Assembly: GCF_035222275.1 (NCBI RefSeq)
Contig: NW_026946359.1
Coordinates: 4,278,001-4,342,000, forward strand
Direction: 5' to 3'
Length of the DNA: 64,000 nt
From: Podospora bellae-mahoneyi
Taxonomy: Eukaryota; Ascomycota; Sordariomycetes; Sordariales; Podosporaceae
Below, in pieces: positions 33,501 to 45,588 of the stretch. The notes under the pieces were generated by a model. That model saw only the letters and a list, made by a program, of their open reading frames with translations, searched no databases and was not told the DNA's origin. Position numbers and translations under genes: made by a program. Each line of letters opens with the position of its first letter. The first letter of the stretch is position 1.

Positions 33501-35603
33501 CCAGCCAGCATGGTCATTGCTCTGGCGCACCGGTTGCTATCTTCTCCAAAGACCTGTTGGGATGAACCGAGGTGACGCGTTTACGGCGGACATGGCGCAG
33601 GTCTTAAAAGAGTCCCACGTCAGAGGCGGTCATAGTCCGGACACCAGCATCTTCCTCCATCCCACGGGGGTTGATGAGACCTCGCTGATTACCTTGCTGC
33701 TGTACGGATTATACCTGGTGTTATGTTCATAACTAGGAGCCAAATGTGCTGTTGGTCTACCAAGCAGTGTGTAGAAATTTCGCTATGCGTAGACTCTAGA
33801 GTACCATAGTTCAACCACTCTGCGAGTCGTGCCGCCGGTGAGAGCCACGAATGTGTGGTGGTGCCAAATTGGCTTTTCGGACAATGCCGAGTCCGAAGAC
33901 AGTTGGGATTCATGAAACATCCTCGTGCCTTGTAGATAATCCCGAGAGAAGAATGAAGTATGTGTCCCTGAGGGATACCGTACCCAACAACAAAAGCTGT
34001 CCGATAGGTTCAAGCCGCGGACACAAAAGGCTGATAATTGTGTCCAGTTTGTGACTTGACCACAAGCCTGCACCGCCGCCATGGCTGCGAACGGCGACGA
34101 GCTGTGACTTCCCCACGTACCGGTGGTTAGGAAGACTGTGGGGCAGTATTGAGAATGTATCGTAAGTGTTGGTTGTGGAAAATCTGACAAGATTGGTAGG
34201 TTGGAACCCGAGTATGTGGCTTCCGAGTGCTACACGCCGTGCTCTGGTGTTGCCAACGGAAGTGAACTGCCAGGACCCTTCGGGAGTGTACAGAAGGCCG
34301 TGTATAGCATGTTCTGCGAATAAAGAAAAGACCACAGGTCAGCGGTGGTGCGAGTACGGAACTGCGAGGTTGTCCGGCGCTTTTCACGTTGCGCCTCTCT
34401 GCTGTTGTGGAAGCACACCTACCTTAGTATTCGCGATGTCTGTCCCGGGATGCGGCCAACTGTAGAGCGGCAGAATACATTCGATTGCGCAATCCGATTG
34501 TGACATCGAGTCAAGACATGGAGGTATCTGCAGCGGCAAAAGACGAGAGTTTTCAGACAATGGATGGCTTCAAGAGGGGCAATGAGCATGTTGGCAGACA
34601 GGATTTTATACAGATATATCCAAAGAATCCATATAGTGCAGGCCGAGACTGCACCACGAAAGCTTGATATGAATCTGGATGGCCCTGGTGTTGTTGCACC
34701 AATCAAAAGGCGTGTCCCTGCACGATGCCGTCTTGGACTTTGCTTTTCGGTACTGAATGACATCAACCGCAGCCCGCAGTTTGCCGAAGGCGGACGATCG
34801 CCGTCGACCTCCGTCCAGTCCTGAGTCCTCAGCTCTCGGCCTCACCCTCAGGCAAGTGGCAATTGGTCGGATTGCTCTCGTGAAGAGACAAGTTCCACCT
34901 TGGCCAAATCCGGACGGCATCAGGATCAGATAAAACAGAGAGCCAAGCCAGTGGAGGTGAGTGAATAAACAGGTATCATCACCTCCCACACACTGCCAAC
35001 TTTTGATACTATATCCATCCATATTTATAACATAGTAATCTTGTGTATTCAAGACAAACTGCTCCTCACTGTTTCATTGCGCACTGTTTGTCGTTTCAAT
35101 CATGTCGTTTTGGAGTTCAGGAGGCGTTTTAGCTTGAACCTTTGGTGGAGCCTTTTGAGGTGGCGTCGCCACCACTACTACCCTGGTTTGAGAGCAGCTG
35201 CTTCGCCTTCCAGCAGGCCGTTGAACCTTGAGCGTTTGGTGAAAAAGGAGCAAGGCCAGCGTTACTGACTCGAGAAGAGAGGCTGCTCGGGGAAAAAGGT
35301 TACCCGCACCGTTTTCTATGTTCCGTTCATCATCAGGAAGCCAAGAACCTGGGTCTAGACTCGTACAGGTTCTCTGAGAAAACGAGCCGACAAGAAGCGT
35401 CAATCTGATAACTGCGACTGCTGATAAGCTCACCACGTCGTTCACCAGTGGGTTTTCCTGTGGCTTGTTGCTTTGAACCGTTGCAGCTAGTGAGTTGATC
35501 GGAGCTGACCAACACTTTCTCTAGATTATTTTTTTTCCCTCCAAATTCTCTCTCCCAGAAAAGGGCTCGTCAGGTTATCAACACACAAGTCAAGGTGAGC
35601 AAG
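30559..35603. other. Gene-poor 5 kb region
   Basis: The longest stretch without a supported gene. The part near 30.6-32.4 kb is probably the promoter and leader of the 912-residue protein and holds several short tandem repeats. From 32.5 to 35.0 kb the small frames on both strands (up to about 148 codons) show no domain. A minus-strand frame at 35129-35299 is weakly protein-like. I see no transposon ends, long terminal or inverted repeats, or tRNA. Confidence 0.5.
31635..31906. repeat. Cluster of four short tandem repeats
   Basis: Within about 270 bases: (GA)10 at 31635-31654, GGTAT x3 at 31671-31685, GACAG[C/T] x4 at 31792-31815 and CATGG x5 at 31882-31906. None lies in a supported coding frame. 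Confidence 0.9.
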
Positions 35604-37510
35604 ATGAGTTCGCCACCGACAACGCGCCCCATGTTCCCGCGCTCTGCATTTCTTCTCCTCCAAGATGAACCGCCAATTGCGCCCATGGGCCACGGGGCGC
35701 TGGCTTCGCTGATCAGGAATCGACCTGCAGCGGCATTAGCAAACCCTTTGTCTTTTGGTGGCCGCGATGAGGAAGAAGGCGCGGCTGAAACGGTTGAAGA
35801 TGAGGCGCATAGGCGAGACGAGCGCCGCATGAGTGCCATCTTGAACAGCTCTCACATGCGCAGCATGCGCCTGATCGGAAATAGCAACCCACGATATCGA
35901 TGGGAAAAATACTGGAAGACCCCAGAGGAGCTGGCCGCTATGAAGAAGGATATACGCGAGTACTATGAACGTGTCAACTACCTGGTCCAGCAGTATCTCT
36001 ACATTGACCGCCTCCTGGACTCATCTTTGCCTCATGACCTGCTCAATGAGTACAACAACATGCCCGCATCTGCCTTTCGCGGTGTCGAGATACCCGCCAC
36101 CATCACGGAAAACTCACCAACCACGTCACAAGAGCCCGCGCGCAAGGTAAAGCGGACCCCAAAGGATATTTACCGGTCTACCGAGACGACTCCTCTACTT
36201 CAAAGCAACGGCGGGGCAGCTGTGGAAGACGACGACGACCTTGAAAACGGAGGGCGTGCCAAGCCTGAAATCCCATGGCTTGAAGATGACCTCGTCGACA
36301 GCGATGCCCCCATTGTCACCTTGGCTATATACATCAATTTTGCTGCCAATGTTATTCTCCTAGCTGGCAAAATTGCCGTCATCATCAACGTCCCGTCGGT
36401 TTCGGTGCTGGCCAGCTTGGTGGACGCGGTTCTTGACTTCATCTCAACCGTCATCGTATGGGTGACCACGGTTCTCATTCGCCAGCAGGATCAATATCGA
36501 TATCCGATCGGAAGGCGGAGACTTGAGCCTTTGGGTGTTCTTGTCTTTTCCGTGATCATGATTACTTCGTTCGTTCAAGTTGCTCTGGAGGCCATCCAGC
36601 GTCTTCTTTCTCCCGATCGTCACATCATTGAACTGTGAGTCGATCCAGGCATTTCAAAAAGTCATGATACACATGTCAATGCTCGGTTGCTAACAGTCTC
36701 TCAGGGGAAATGCTGCAATTGGAATCATGTTTGGTACCATTGTCATCAAAGGGTTGTGCTGGCTATGGTGTCGCATGGTGAAGAACTCGAGCGTACAGGC
36801 CCTGTAAGTTTCCTGGTTTCTCGATGCCCGCTGTGCTGTGAGCAGCAGTTTCTGACAGGGGCAAAAACTAGTGCGGCAGATGCGAGTACAGATGTGATAT
36901 TCAACGCCGGATCCATTGCCTTCCCTATTGTAGGCTATTGGGCACGTGTATGGTGGCTAGATGCTCTCGGCGGCCTTTTGCTCTCCGGCGTTGTCATTTA
37001 TAACTGGTCTCAAACATCCTACGAACATATCCGCCACCTTTCGGGCTTTTCTGCTACCGCAGACCAGAGAAACATTCGTGAGACCCTGACTACCACCCCC
37101 TGTTTTGTCTGAATTCATACCTCGCTGACCCGCCTGACTTGTTATAGTCCTCTACCTCACCATGCGCTTCGCAAAAACCATCAAGCAAATCCAGGGCCTA
37201 CAAGCCTACCATGCCGGTGATAAGCTCAACGTCGAGGTCGACATCGTCCTCGACGCCAGCACTCCATTGAAAGACAGCCACGACCTGAGGTAAGATTCAA
37301 AGCACCCTCTCTCCCCTCCTGCACGAGCTGCAATCAAGTATATGCACATCAGGTTTGTTTTTCTCTCACCCGCTAAAACAATTTTCATCCACCAGCGAGA
37401 GCTTGCAATACGTTCTGGAGTCGGTCCCCATTGTTGACAGAGCGTTTGTCCATGTCGACTACGCAACGTATAATCTTCCCACACACATGCAGCAACAAGG
37501 GTCTTCCTAA
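35604..37510 (+). CDS. Cation diffusion facilitator transporter, Mn-type
   Basis: There are five exons: 35604-36634, 36705-36803, 36872-37077, 37148-37289 and 37396-37510, encoding 530 residues. All introns are GT-AG (68-106 nt) with phase-consistent joins. The N-terminal about 220 residues are cytosolic and polar, with a coiled-coil region near 110-150. Membrane helices begin near 230. The metal site motifs are DAVLD in helix 2 and DASTD in helix 5; two DxxxD motifs mark the manganese branch of CDF proteins, while zinc members use HxxxD. The C-terminal cytoplasmic domain (about 420-530) has the ferredoxin-like fold signature, with VEVDIVLD and FVHVDY. It probably exports Mn2+ into the vacuole, Golgi or outside, by proton exchange. 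The location cannot be read from sequence. Confidence 0.92.
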
Positions 37511-38138
37511 GCTATGGCGAGACCTGGGGGTTACGTTTAACCAAGAGCGTTTAGCAGCTTGGTGGGTGAATGCATGGACAATCTAAACACATGAATGTAA
37601 AAGCACATGAATGTGGTTGGGCCATGCAGATTGCTCTTGACCCAAACCCACTCGAATTTATTCAGAGATACCCAGTACATACACCACCGACCTTGTTTGT
37701 TTGTCTAGCGTATACTTCTGGTGGAGGATTTCCAGATCGTACCGAGATGTTAAGACTACGGATTTCTAGGGTTGAATCGAGCTATTCTTCACTAACCAGG
37801 GCCTTTTTTGAATTTATCTTTTTGACTGTGCGATCGTTGAGAGATAAATTACTCGACTGGCGATATTGGCCTTGGTTGTGCCGCGCTAGACAAACAAATA
37901 GGGTTCAGTGGTGTAAAATGGAAGACGAATCATAGACACTGCCAAGGTTGGTATTGGATAAAGTCCTCGTGTTTAAACGAATCAGAATGCCACTCTTTAT
38001 TACCTCCATCAGTGGTATCCATACGTAAAATGCAACAAGGCTATTAGACCATCTCCGAAGCTATTCTATTCCAACAACACATCCAGAACCCCCCATAAAC
38101 ATAAAAAAACGTAGCTATATGATGCCAAAAACACAAAA
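37511..38138. other. Intergenic, convergent 3' flanks
   Basis: AT-richer than the coding flanks. It lies between the CDF transporter and STT4 stop codons. No gene is seen. Confidence 0.5.
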
Positions 38139-41100
38139 TTAGTACGGGATGCCGTTCGTCAATAGCTGGAACTGGTCATATATGCCGGTCGAGTAGCTGC
38201 CGTAGCTCTTCTTAATCAGGCCCTTCATAAACTCGGCGGCCTCACGTTCGGTCTTGTCCAGCACAAAACGCTCCTTGAAGTGCTTGACGCTCTCCGGTTT
38301 GAAGCAAGGTAGCCCACTGTCCATCATGAGTAGCACAATCTGCGAGAGCTTCTCCGTGTACTGCCGAGACGCCAAAAATGCCTTGACACACAGTTCTTCG
38401 AACCACTTGAAGGCTTGTGTATCTGCACCACCGCCCATCACGGCAAGCATCTCGGACGTCAGCTTGAAGGGTGCGCGCTCAAACTTGATACCGCCCGGCG
38501 CGATGTCAAAGCAGAAGCCGAAATCGATGTGGAGGATGTGGCCGGCGTCGTCAATCATGATATTGCCATTGTGGCGGTCCTTGAACTGCAACAGAAACGA
38601 GATGACCGAGTAGGCAGCCATACTCTTCACAAAGTTGTTGCGTGCCTGCTGGAACCGAAGCGAATCCTCGTTGCCATACTTGGAGATGAAGTAATCGTAG
38701 AGACCATTGACGGCTTCACGGCCCAGCATGTCGCGTGAGATGGAGTTGGGAAGAACGTCAATGACGCCGCAGCCTGGCGCTGTTGCCGTGACGCGGTAGG
38801 GAAACACGTAGACGTCCAGGCCAACACTGTGGAAAATGCCTCGGAAAGCAGCGATCATCTGCAGGGCGAGCACGTCCTGCCGACAATCATCGCCAACCTT
38901 GAAGATGGCTGACTGCCAAACCTCAATTGTGTTGTCGTGATCGGCACTTTGGTTCTCTTGTACCGGTTCGGCGAGCAGCTCCTCGGCCTCATCAAGCTCG
39001 GGCTTCTTCTTTTTGATACGGAAGGTCGCCATGAAGGGTGCTTTGGCGTGGCTCTGTAGCGGTTTACCGGATTTACGGTCAATACCAATGACCGAACCAT
39101 CAGGATTGCTGGGAAGGTAGACCCCAACTTCGACCTTGATCTTTCGCAGTTCCTCCTCGATCTTTTGCTTCTTCTCTGGCTTTGATCTCTTGATCAACGG
39201 CTTGAGCTTCCCCGAGATGCTGGTTACCTCGTCAAAGAAGGAAAACTCGCGCTCGTAAAACTCACGATCCTCGTCCGAAAAGCTGTCCACCATGTGGCCC
39301 ATGACTTTGTCCAGCGTCGGCTTGATGGCGTCGGGGATCTGCGAGTCGTCGTCTTTATAAGCATTGGCCTTCATGTTCCAAATGATCTGATGGGCGAAGA
39401 GCTGTGAAAACTGTGCGGTTTCGAGGATGTAGCGTTCCACATAGCCCAAGGCATCGTAGCGCAGAGTCTGTACGATCTGAGGGACGTAAAAGAATGTCAC
39501 ATCCACTGAGTGGCTTTCCAATACTCGCATAGCATACTGAATAAGATAGGGGTGGTTCTTGTATGCTGGCAAAAACAGCGTCACGGCAGTGATTGGGTTA
39601 ACAGGAGCCCAGAACAACATGTACTAAAGAGGGTAATAGTTAGCATGGGCGTTCGTACTGAACAGTGGTCGAGGGAATGCTTACCTTGAGTTGGAAAGTG
39701 ACGTCCTCTGGAAGGGAACCATCGATAAGAATAGGCAGTGCCTCGGGTTCTTTGATAGCCTTGGCGGGAAAGTTCAGCAAAAGCCAGCGGACCTCCTTAA
39801 GGATACGTGGATACGGGAACCTGCTTGCCAAATGTACGGCTAGAGATGGGCTCTCCGCCCAGGCTGTTCGGATCAAGGGGTGAATGCTAGCCTCAAATGG
39901 ACTTTCTTTGCCGGTATGATGGTGGTGGTGATGGAAGGTTGATGGAGGTCGTGACGAGTCAGTTGGGCGAACCCAGACGCTCAGTCGAGAAAGCTCGCTA
40001 TCCAAAAGCAGTCCAAGAAGCTTTTCTTTGGCCGCAAGGGACTTGATGCTCCCAGCGGATTGTGCACCAATATTCGTGGTGGCAGCCAGGGCAGTCTGGA
40101 CATCCGAGATCAGATAGATTTCGGTCTTGAGCTGGAGAATGTTGCTTCCAAACGACCAGCGCGGTGGAGCTTCGAACCAACCCAAGCCCGCTGACAGAAT
40201 CTGATCCTTCAGACGATATTGTGCAATCGCGCCCATGGTCGAGCTGGTCTTGAGTACCCGAAGGCCAAGAAGGACAACCTGGAACCGAATTTCTCTTGCC
40301 ATTGGGTGTGGTGTTGAGTGCTTGACAGCCTCAAGTGTCACATCAAGGAGGCGGAGGAACATGTGGTTCGTGTCAGGGTTACCCAGACGGGTGGCATTGT
40401 AATGACTGCTGAGGAACTGCAGTAGCCTTGAGTGAGGTGCTAGAAGGTTGTGAACCGTCTGTTTGCGCTTCGTCATCGCGGCGCTGTCACTCGGGGCGAA
40501 TTCCTGCCTCTGGAAGAACGGATCTGGGCTAGCTATTGTTGGACTGAAAAGGCCCAGCTTCTTCTGGATGGTGAACTCCCATTGCTGAACAATCTCGGCC
40601 AGGATACGTGGCTCCATCCGGGGGTTTTCGTTCATGACCCCCAGCCAAAGAGAGATTCCGAGTTTGATGGACTGCTTGGTGAACATGGAAAAGGGTATGC
40701 TGATAAGATAATGTGCAATGGAGCATTCGTCACGATTGCTCCGGCAGAGGAGGGCAGCCGCGCGGCGAAGGATGTCGCGGACGTCTGTCACTGATGTAAT
40801 TTTGCGGTTCAGCGCACGCTTCTCAATGTGGGCAAGAGCCGTGTTCGCATCTGCGCTTTCGTTGCCAGGAGATGGGAGATATGAGGCCCTGCGATCTGGT
40901 CTCATGAGGCTCATCCATTCCATGCTCTGGTCAGGAAGTGCCTCAGAGTATCGGTACTCCTGGCGCGTAGTGTATTGTGCCATAAAATCAGAGGCGGTAT
41001 TGATGAGGCAGTCCCCAAGCCTGTCAAGCGAGCCAAGTCTCTGATCCGTGGATGGAATGGTCGAGCCAACTTCAACAGCAAATGATCTGCCAAGTGAGAT

Positions 41101-44100
41101 GTGACCGAAAGCGCTATCGTCATCAAATTCGGAGAGGTAGGTCTGGAGCAACCCTTTGACATCGGCTGGCGCAATACTGATGGCACTTGACAACCACCGT
41201 TTGGCCTTTTGATACAAGTTCTGGAGAGTAAGCTGTCTGAACTGGTAGTCGTCCGAAAGCTCCACAACGACGTCCCCCTTGTTCGACTTGAAGGTGGTTC
41301 GAGGCTCGTACCGATCAATTTCGGCTTCCAGGCAACTGGACCACATCAGGGTCAGGAGCTCGAGCAGCGCAAACAGCGAGGATCGTTGGCACAAGGCTGA
41401 GGGTATCGCATCAATCATGCGGTCAGCGCAGCTAAAAGCAGCCTGCTGAACCCGTTCAATTCGGTGACAGCAATTGGAAAAGATCTTGGCGAGCTGCATG
41501 GCTGCATATTGCGCAGTGAAGGCGGGGTTCGTAGCGTTGATAGTTTTGACGAGGTAGCGGTCAACGACAGCGTTCATGATACCATCCATGGTCCTGCTCA
41601 CATCACCTCGCCTCATGCTGGGCTCGAGGAAGTACGAGAGTGCTTTGGTACAATCTCCAGCATCTGCCCGCAAACTCTCAACCAAGAACGCCGCATGAAG
41701 AAAAACGGTCTTGCGGTAGCTCAATCCTTTGATCTCGCTGCTTCGTGAGGGGACTAATTCGGCAAGGTGCTTCTTCATCAGAGACTCCCGATCCGAACTT
41801 TCCCCTCTGCGGAGAATGGGATTTAGGTCAATATCGCTTTCGTTCTCCTCCCCGCGGTTCTCCAACACCAAAGGCGGGGAATGTATCGCCATGATCCTCA
41901 GATACTTCATGCTTTCTTTTCCGCGGGCTGTCGACGCGGCAAAGCCATGGACGACGATATTGAACCATGCGTCACGAAGCATGGAACGTCTATCATCATC
42001 GGCGGCGTCGTTCAAGGAAAAGTCATTGGCTGACATGAAGGTCGCCAGAGGAGGCAGCAGCTGGGCAATTTCACGCGCAGCCAACTCCAACTCAGAGTCC
42101 TTTGTGTGGTTCTGGTGGGTATGTGCGTCTCCCTGCGAGATGATACCGTCGAGCAAGTGCTCTAGGTAGGTGTCGTAGAGCGGGGAGTCTGCTCGTATGT
42201 TGGCTGAAATATGATTACGAGCTTTCATGACAGAGTGTAAAAGTGCCTCTCTGTGCTCGACGACGGCATCATGCGCCACGCTGGCGTATTTCTTCAAAAG
42301 GTAGCGAAACTCGGATTGCCCCCCGCTGAGAGCCAGACTGGCAGCGCCGGTAATGATCCGCGCATCGACTGGAGTGCTTAGCTTAACGATCTTTTGTGCA
42401 AGCATTGACTGAGCGAGACCGGTAATCTTCTCGTCCTTACACGCGCTTGCAATCTCGCAGATTGCCTGAACCACGTTACCCTGAACAATGGCCGACTCCT
42501 CTTCGCCAGAGAACTGGAAGGATATGGAGCTGCCGGTCGACTGTCTGCCAGCGTAGATTTGGGAAGAGTCCTGGCCATCTCCATTGGGACCGCCAGGAAG
42601 TCCCCGCTCGTTGCCGGGACTCAAGACGTTGCCGAGTGTGTACAGTGTTGTAATAACGGCGTCCTTGGAAAGCATTTGCAGGACGAAGGCGAGGCACTTT
42701 GATGCCACCACCACAATATGACTTTTGGCGCCGCTCTGGACGATAAATCGAGGAAGCAGGCGGCTGACATTGATGGCGTATGAAGGAGAGACCTTGCACA
42801 ATAAAGCCATGGACTTGAGGACCACAGGCGCCAATTCATGATTTCCCATACCGGACGGGTCGCCAAGTGCTTCTTCTAGCCACGCCATGAGGACCTCGCC
42901 ATCTGCGGCATCCTCGTTGAGGGTACACGCATTCAAGTAGCTGACCAGAGCATAAGCCTTAACAGCAAACGCAAGTTTCTGTTTCGCGGGCAGAAGGCTG
43001 TCAAAATCTGCGCTGGATTCCAGGTAGTTCATTTGGTCAATGGCAACGGTTGCATACAGCTCCACAGAACGAAAGTCTCCCTCGGAACTCCTTGCCGTAA
43101 GGGGTCTGCGCAAGCCACGGCCAGACATGATGATGTCCAGAATGTGCGTCTCCCGCAAGGCATCCTCTTCAGCAACCAAAAGAGAGGTTGCCGCCACTAG
43201 GAGCTTCATCAAGCTCTTTTGCAGCAGCATGGCCCCCAATGGACGGCCGGCATCCTCGTAATGGTGCGTCCATCGCCTCCACTCTTTGACATCGCGATCT
43301 GGTGAGTGAAAGTTCCGTATAATGGAGAAGGCGGTTTCTACGGCGACCAGAAAGGGTTGCGACAGGAGGTCTCGCAACCGAGAAACAAGGCCGAGGCGGC
43401 TGCCGGTCCTCCAGAAACTTGTTTGAGCGCAAGCAGCGTCCAGGAATCCCAGCAGGGCAACGGTAATAGTCGCGGTTCTTGTGGCATCCTCCAAAGCGGC
43501 TGGGTCGTCGTCGTCAGTTGGAGAAACACTCTCGGTGGCATGGGCACAAGCACTGAGAAAGGCAGAGATGCTGTCGGCCACCGTCTGCTGCACATCGGCA
43601 TGACGATTTCCGAGGGACAGTAAAGCCGCAGTAACTTGATAGCTCAGTGACTCGGTAGGAGACGGCTCGATCTTGCGGAAAAAGGGGGAATGGGCGAAGG
43701 CCTGAACATGGGAGTCGAGCAGATACGGGACAAGGTGACGGGCCAGTTTCTGGGCGCTCTGGGCACTGCGCAAAGCCGGCGCCGACTTGCAAAGGGCAAT
43801 AAGAACTTCATATTCGCGAATAGTCTATGTCGAGCGCGAGGGTCAGGTCAGCCAGAGCATACAAACGACATAGGGACTGGACTGGAGGTGTATCTGTTGG
43901 TGGAGTCTACCATGGGAATACGGGCAGCTTCTGGCCAAGGGGGCCCTCCTGCACTGTTGCCATTGACGCCAGAAAAAGATCTTTTATGGTTGGGGGCAAC
44001 TCTGCATAGCCTATCCAGGTCTGACTTGTCGAATGAAGTGCTCGCTGGGTCCGAGGCTGCTAGGGCGGCGATGCGCTCTAAGGCCTTCCGCCGAACGTCA

Positions 44101-44108
44101 CGGGCCAT
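38139..44108 (-). CDS. STT4: Phosphatidylinositol 4-kinase type III alpha (Stt4)
   Basis: There are three exons (complement): 44108-43911, 43824-39685 and 39623-38139, encoding 1940 residues, close to yeast Stt4 (1900). The introns (86 and 61 nt) are GTAGAC...ACATAG and GTAAGC...TTTAG; joins read RIPM-TIREYEVLIALC and FQLK-YMLFWAPVNP. The N-terminal about 1400 residues form the alpha-solenoid. The PIK accessory domain and a PH-like or linker part follow. The lipid kinase domain has KVGDDCRQDVLALQMI, the catalytic loop DRHNGN, and DFGFCFD for metal binding. Stt4 makes PI4P at the plasma membrane in a complex with Ypp1 and Efr3 and supports actin, wall integrity and lipid transfer (established). 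The exon-1 donor is weak but is the best one that gives a normal intron length. Divergent from PRE7. Confidence 0.95.
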
Positions 44109-44728
44109 GATGTTGTAGGCTGTTTCTTGCCGTATGTCATTCGTAGAGAACGGGGACGGTGAGGTGGTTGTTGATTCCAGAGACGCTCAGGCGCCCGGAG
44201 GCTTCCTGGGGAATAAGATACGCTTTGCCTGCGCAGACCGGGAGGCTGTCCAAATATCACAACCTAACGTCAAATGTTGAAACGAAAAGATTACGGGGCG
44301 GCGCGGTGGTGAGATTGGTGGATGGGCACCTTAATAACTACCCACTTTCTTTTAGTGGAGTTCTGACCCCCAAATACCAATTTTCAATTAATTGGGGAAT
44401 CCCGGGAAAAACGGTGCTGAGTCATCAGGAGCTTCCCCTGTCGGGTCTGAGGTGCAACTGCCAGCGGCCAGCCTCTAGCGGCACCAGAGCTTTGGGGAAG
44501 CAGGCTGCAGGGCTGACGCGCCAAAGAGGTCCCACCTCAACCTATCTGTACAACAACGACCGACCGCATCACCACAGCTTTAGTAGCCAGCTTCAACGTC
44601 GCTTTCATCAGCACTCACTAACTACCTTACCTACCTGCTTGAAATTTCTCACTACCCCTCGGCTTTGCAATCTGCAGTCTTCCCCATTCCGCAACACCCC
44701 AAAACTTGACTCCCCCACCACGTCCACG
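44109..44728. promoter_or_regulatory. Divergent promoter region STT4 / PRE7
   Basis: These 620 bases separate the two start codons. The frame of PRE7's leader is open but polar and low in conservation. No proteasome-control element was identified with confidence. Confidence 0.5.
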
Positions 44729-45588
44729 ATGGCCATGTTCAGCCAGAACCCGCTCTTGAACGGGCCCAACTACTCGTTCAGCGAGGCACCCAAATTCAAC
44801 GCTCCCGAGGGAGCTCGACAGCATCGCTTTGACCCGTACGCTCTGATTAGCTGTTTGTTCTCCGCTGCCAGAAACATGACTAACATTTTTTGTAACACAG
44901 ATACACCGACAATGGTGGCTCGACCCTTGCCATTGCCGGCGCCGACTTCACCATCATGGCTGGCGATACCCGTTTGACCTCGGGCTACAGTATCAACTCT
45001 CGGTTCCACCCCAAGGTGTTCAAGATCGGCGGCACAACTTCCGACCAGAGTGATGCAACACTGGTTCTCTCGGTCGTAGGGTTTGCGGCGGATGGGGAAG
45101 CTCTCAAGGAACGGCTCGATGCCATTTGCAAAATGTACCGCTACCGCCATGGGAAACCCATGAGCGTCAAGGCGTGTGCACAGCGGCTGTCGACAATTCT
45201 TTACCAGAAGCGGTTCTTCCCATACTACGCCTATGCTATCCTTGGCGGCCTCGACGAGGAGGGCAAGGGAGCCGTCTACTCATACGATCCAGTCGGCAGC
45301 TACGAGCGGGAACAATGCCGGGCAGGCGGTGCCGCGGCCAGTTTGATCATGCCATTCCTCGACAACCAAGTCAACTTCAAGAACCAGTTCATTCCGGGCA
45401 GCGGTGAAGGTCATGCTCTCCAAGAATGCGAGCGACGCCCGTTGACTCGTCAGGAGGTCGAGACTCTGGTGAAGGATGCCTTTGACGGGGCTGTCGAGCG
45501 TCATATTGAAGTCGGCGACGGACTGCAGATGATGATTATTACAAAGGAAGGGATTGAGGAGCTCATTTTGCCCCTCAAGAGAGATTAG
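44729..45588 (+). CDS. PRE7: 20S proteasome subunit beta-6 (Pre7/C5)
   Basis: There are two exons, 44729-44835 and 44901-45588, encoding 264 residues. The 65-nt intron is GTACGC...AACACAG, with a CTAAC branch site, and restores FDPYTDNGGSTLAIAG. The N-terminal about 40 residues are a propeptide-like tail. The Ntn-hydrolase fold follows with DTRLTSGYSI, RLSTILYQKRFFPYYAYAIL, GLDEEGKGAVYSYDPVGSYE and a C-terminal TKEGIEELILPLKRD. Beta-6 has no active-site Thr1, as expected for this structural subunit. The protein is slightly longer than yeast Pre7 (241), with an insert near PGSGEGHALQECERRP. Two Met codons (44729 and 44735) could start it; the first is taken. Confidence 0.95.

Noticed and set aside
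32485-35100. Several 60-148 codon frames on both strands
   Set aside because: None shows a family motif or consistent intron structure; they overlap each other.
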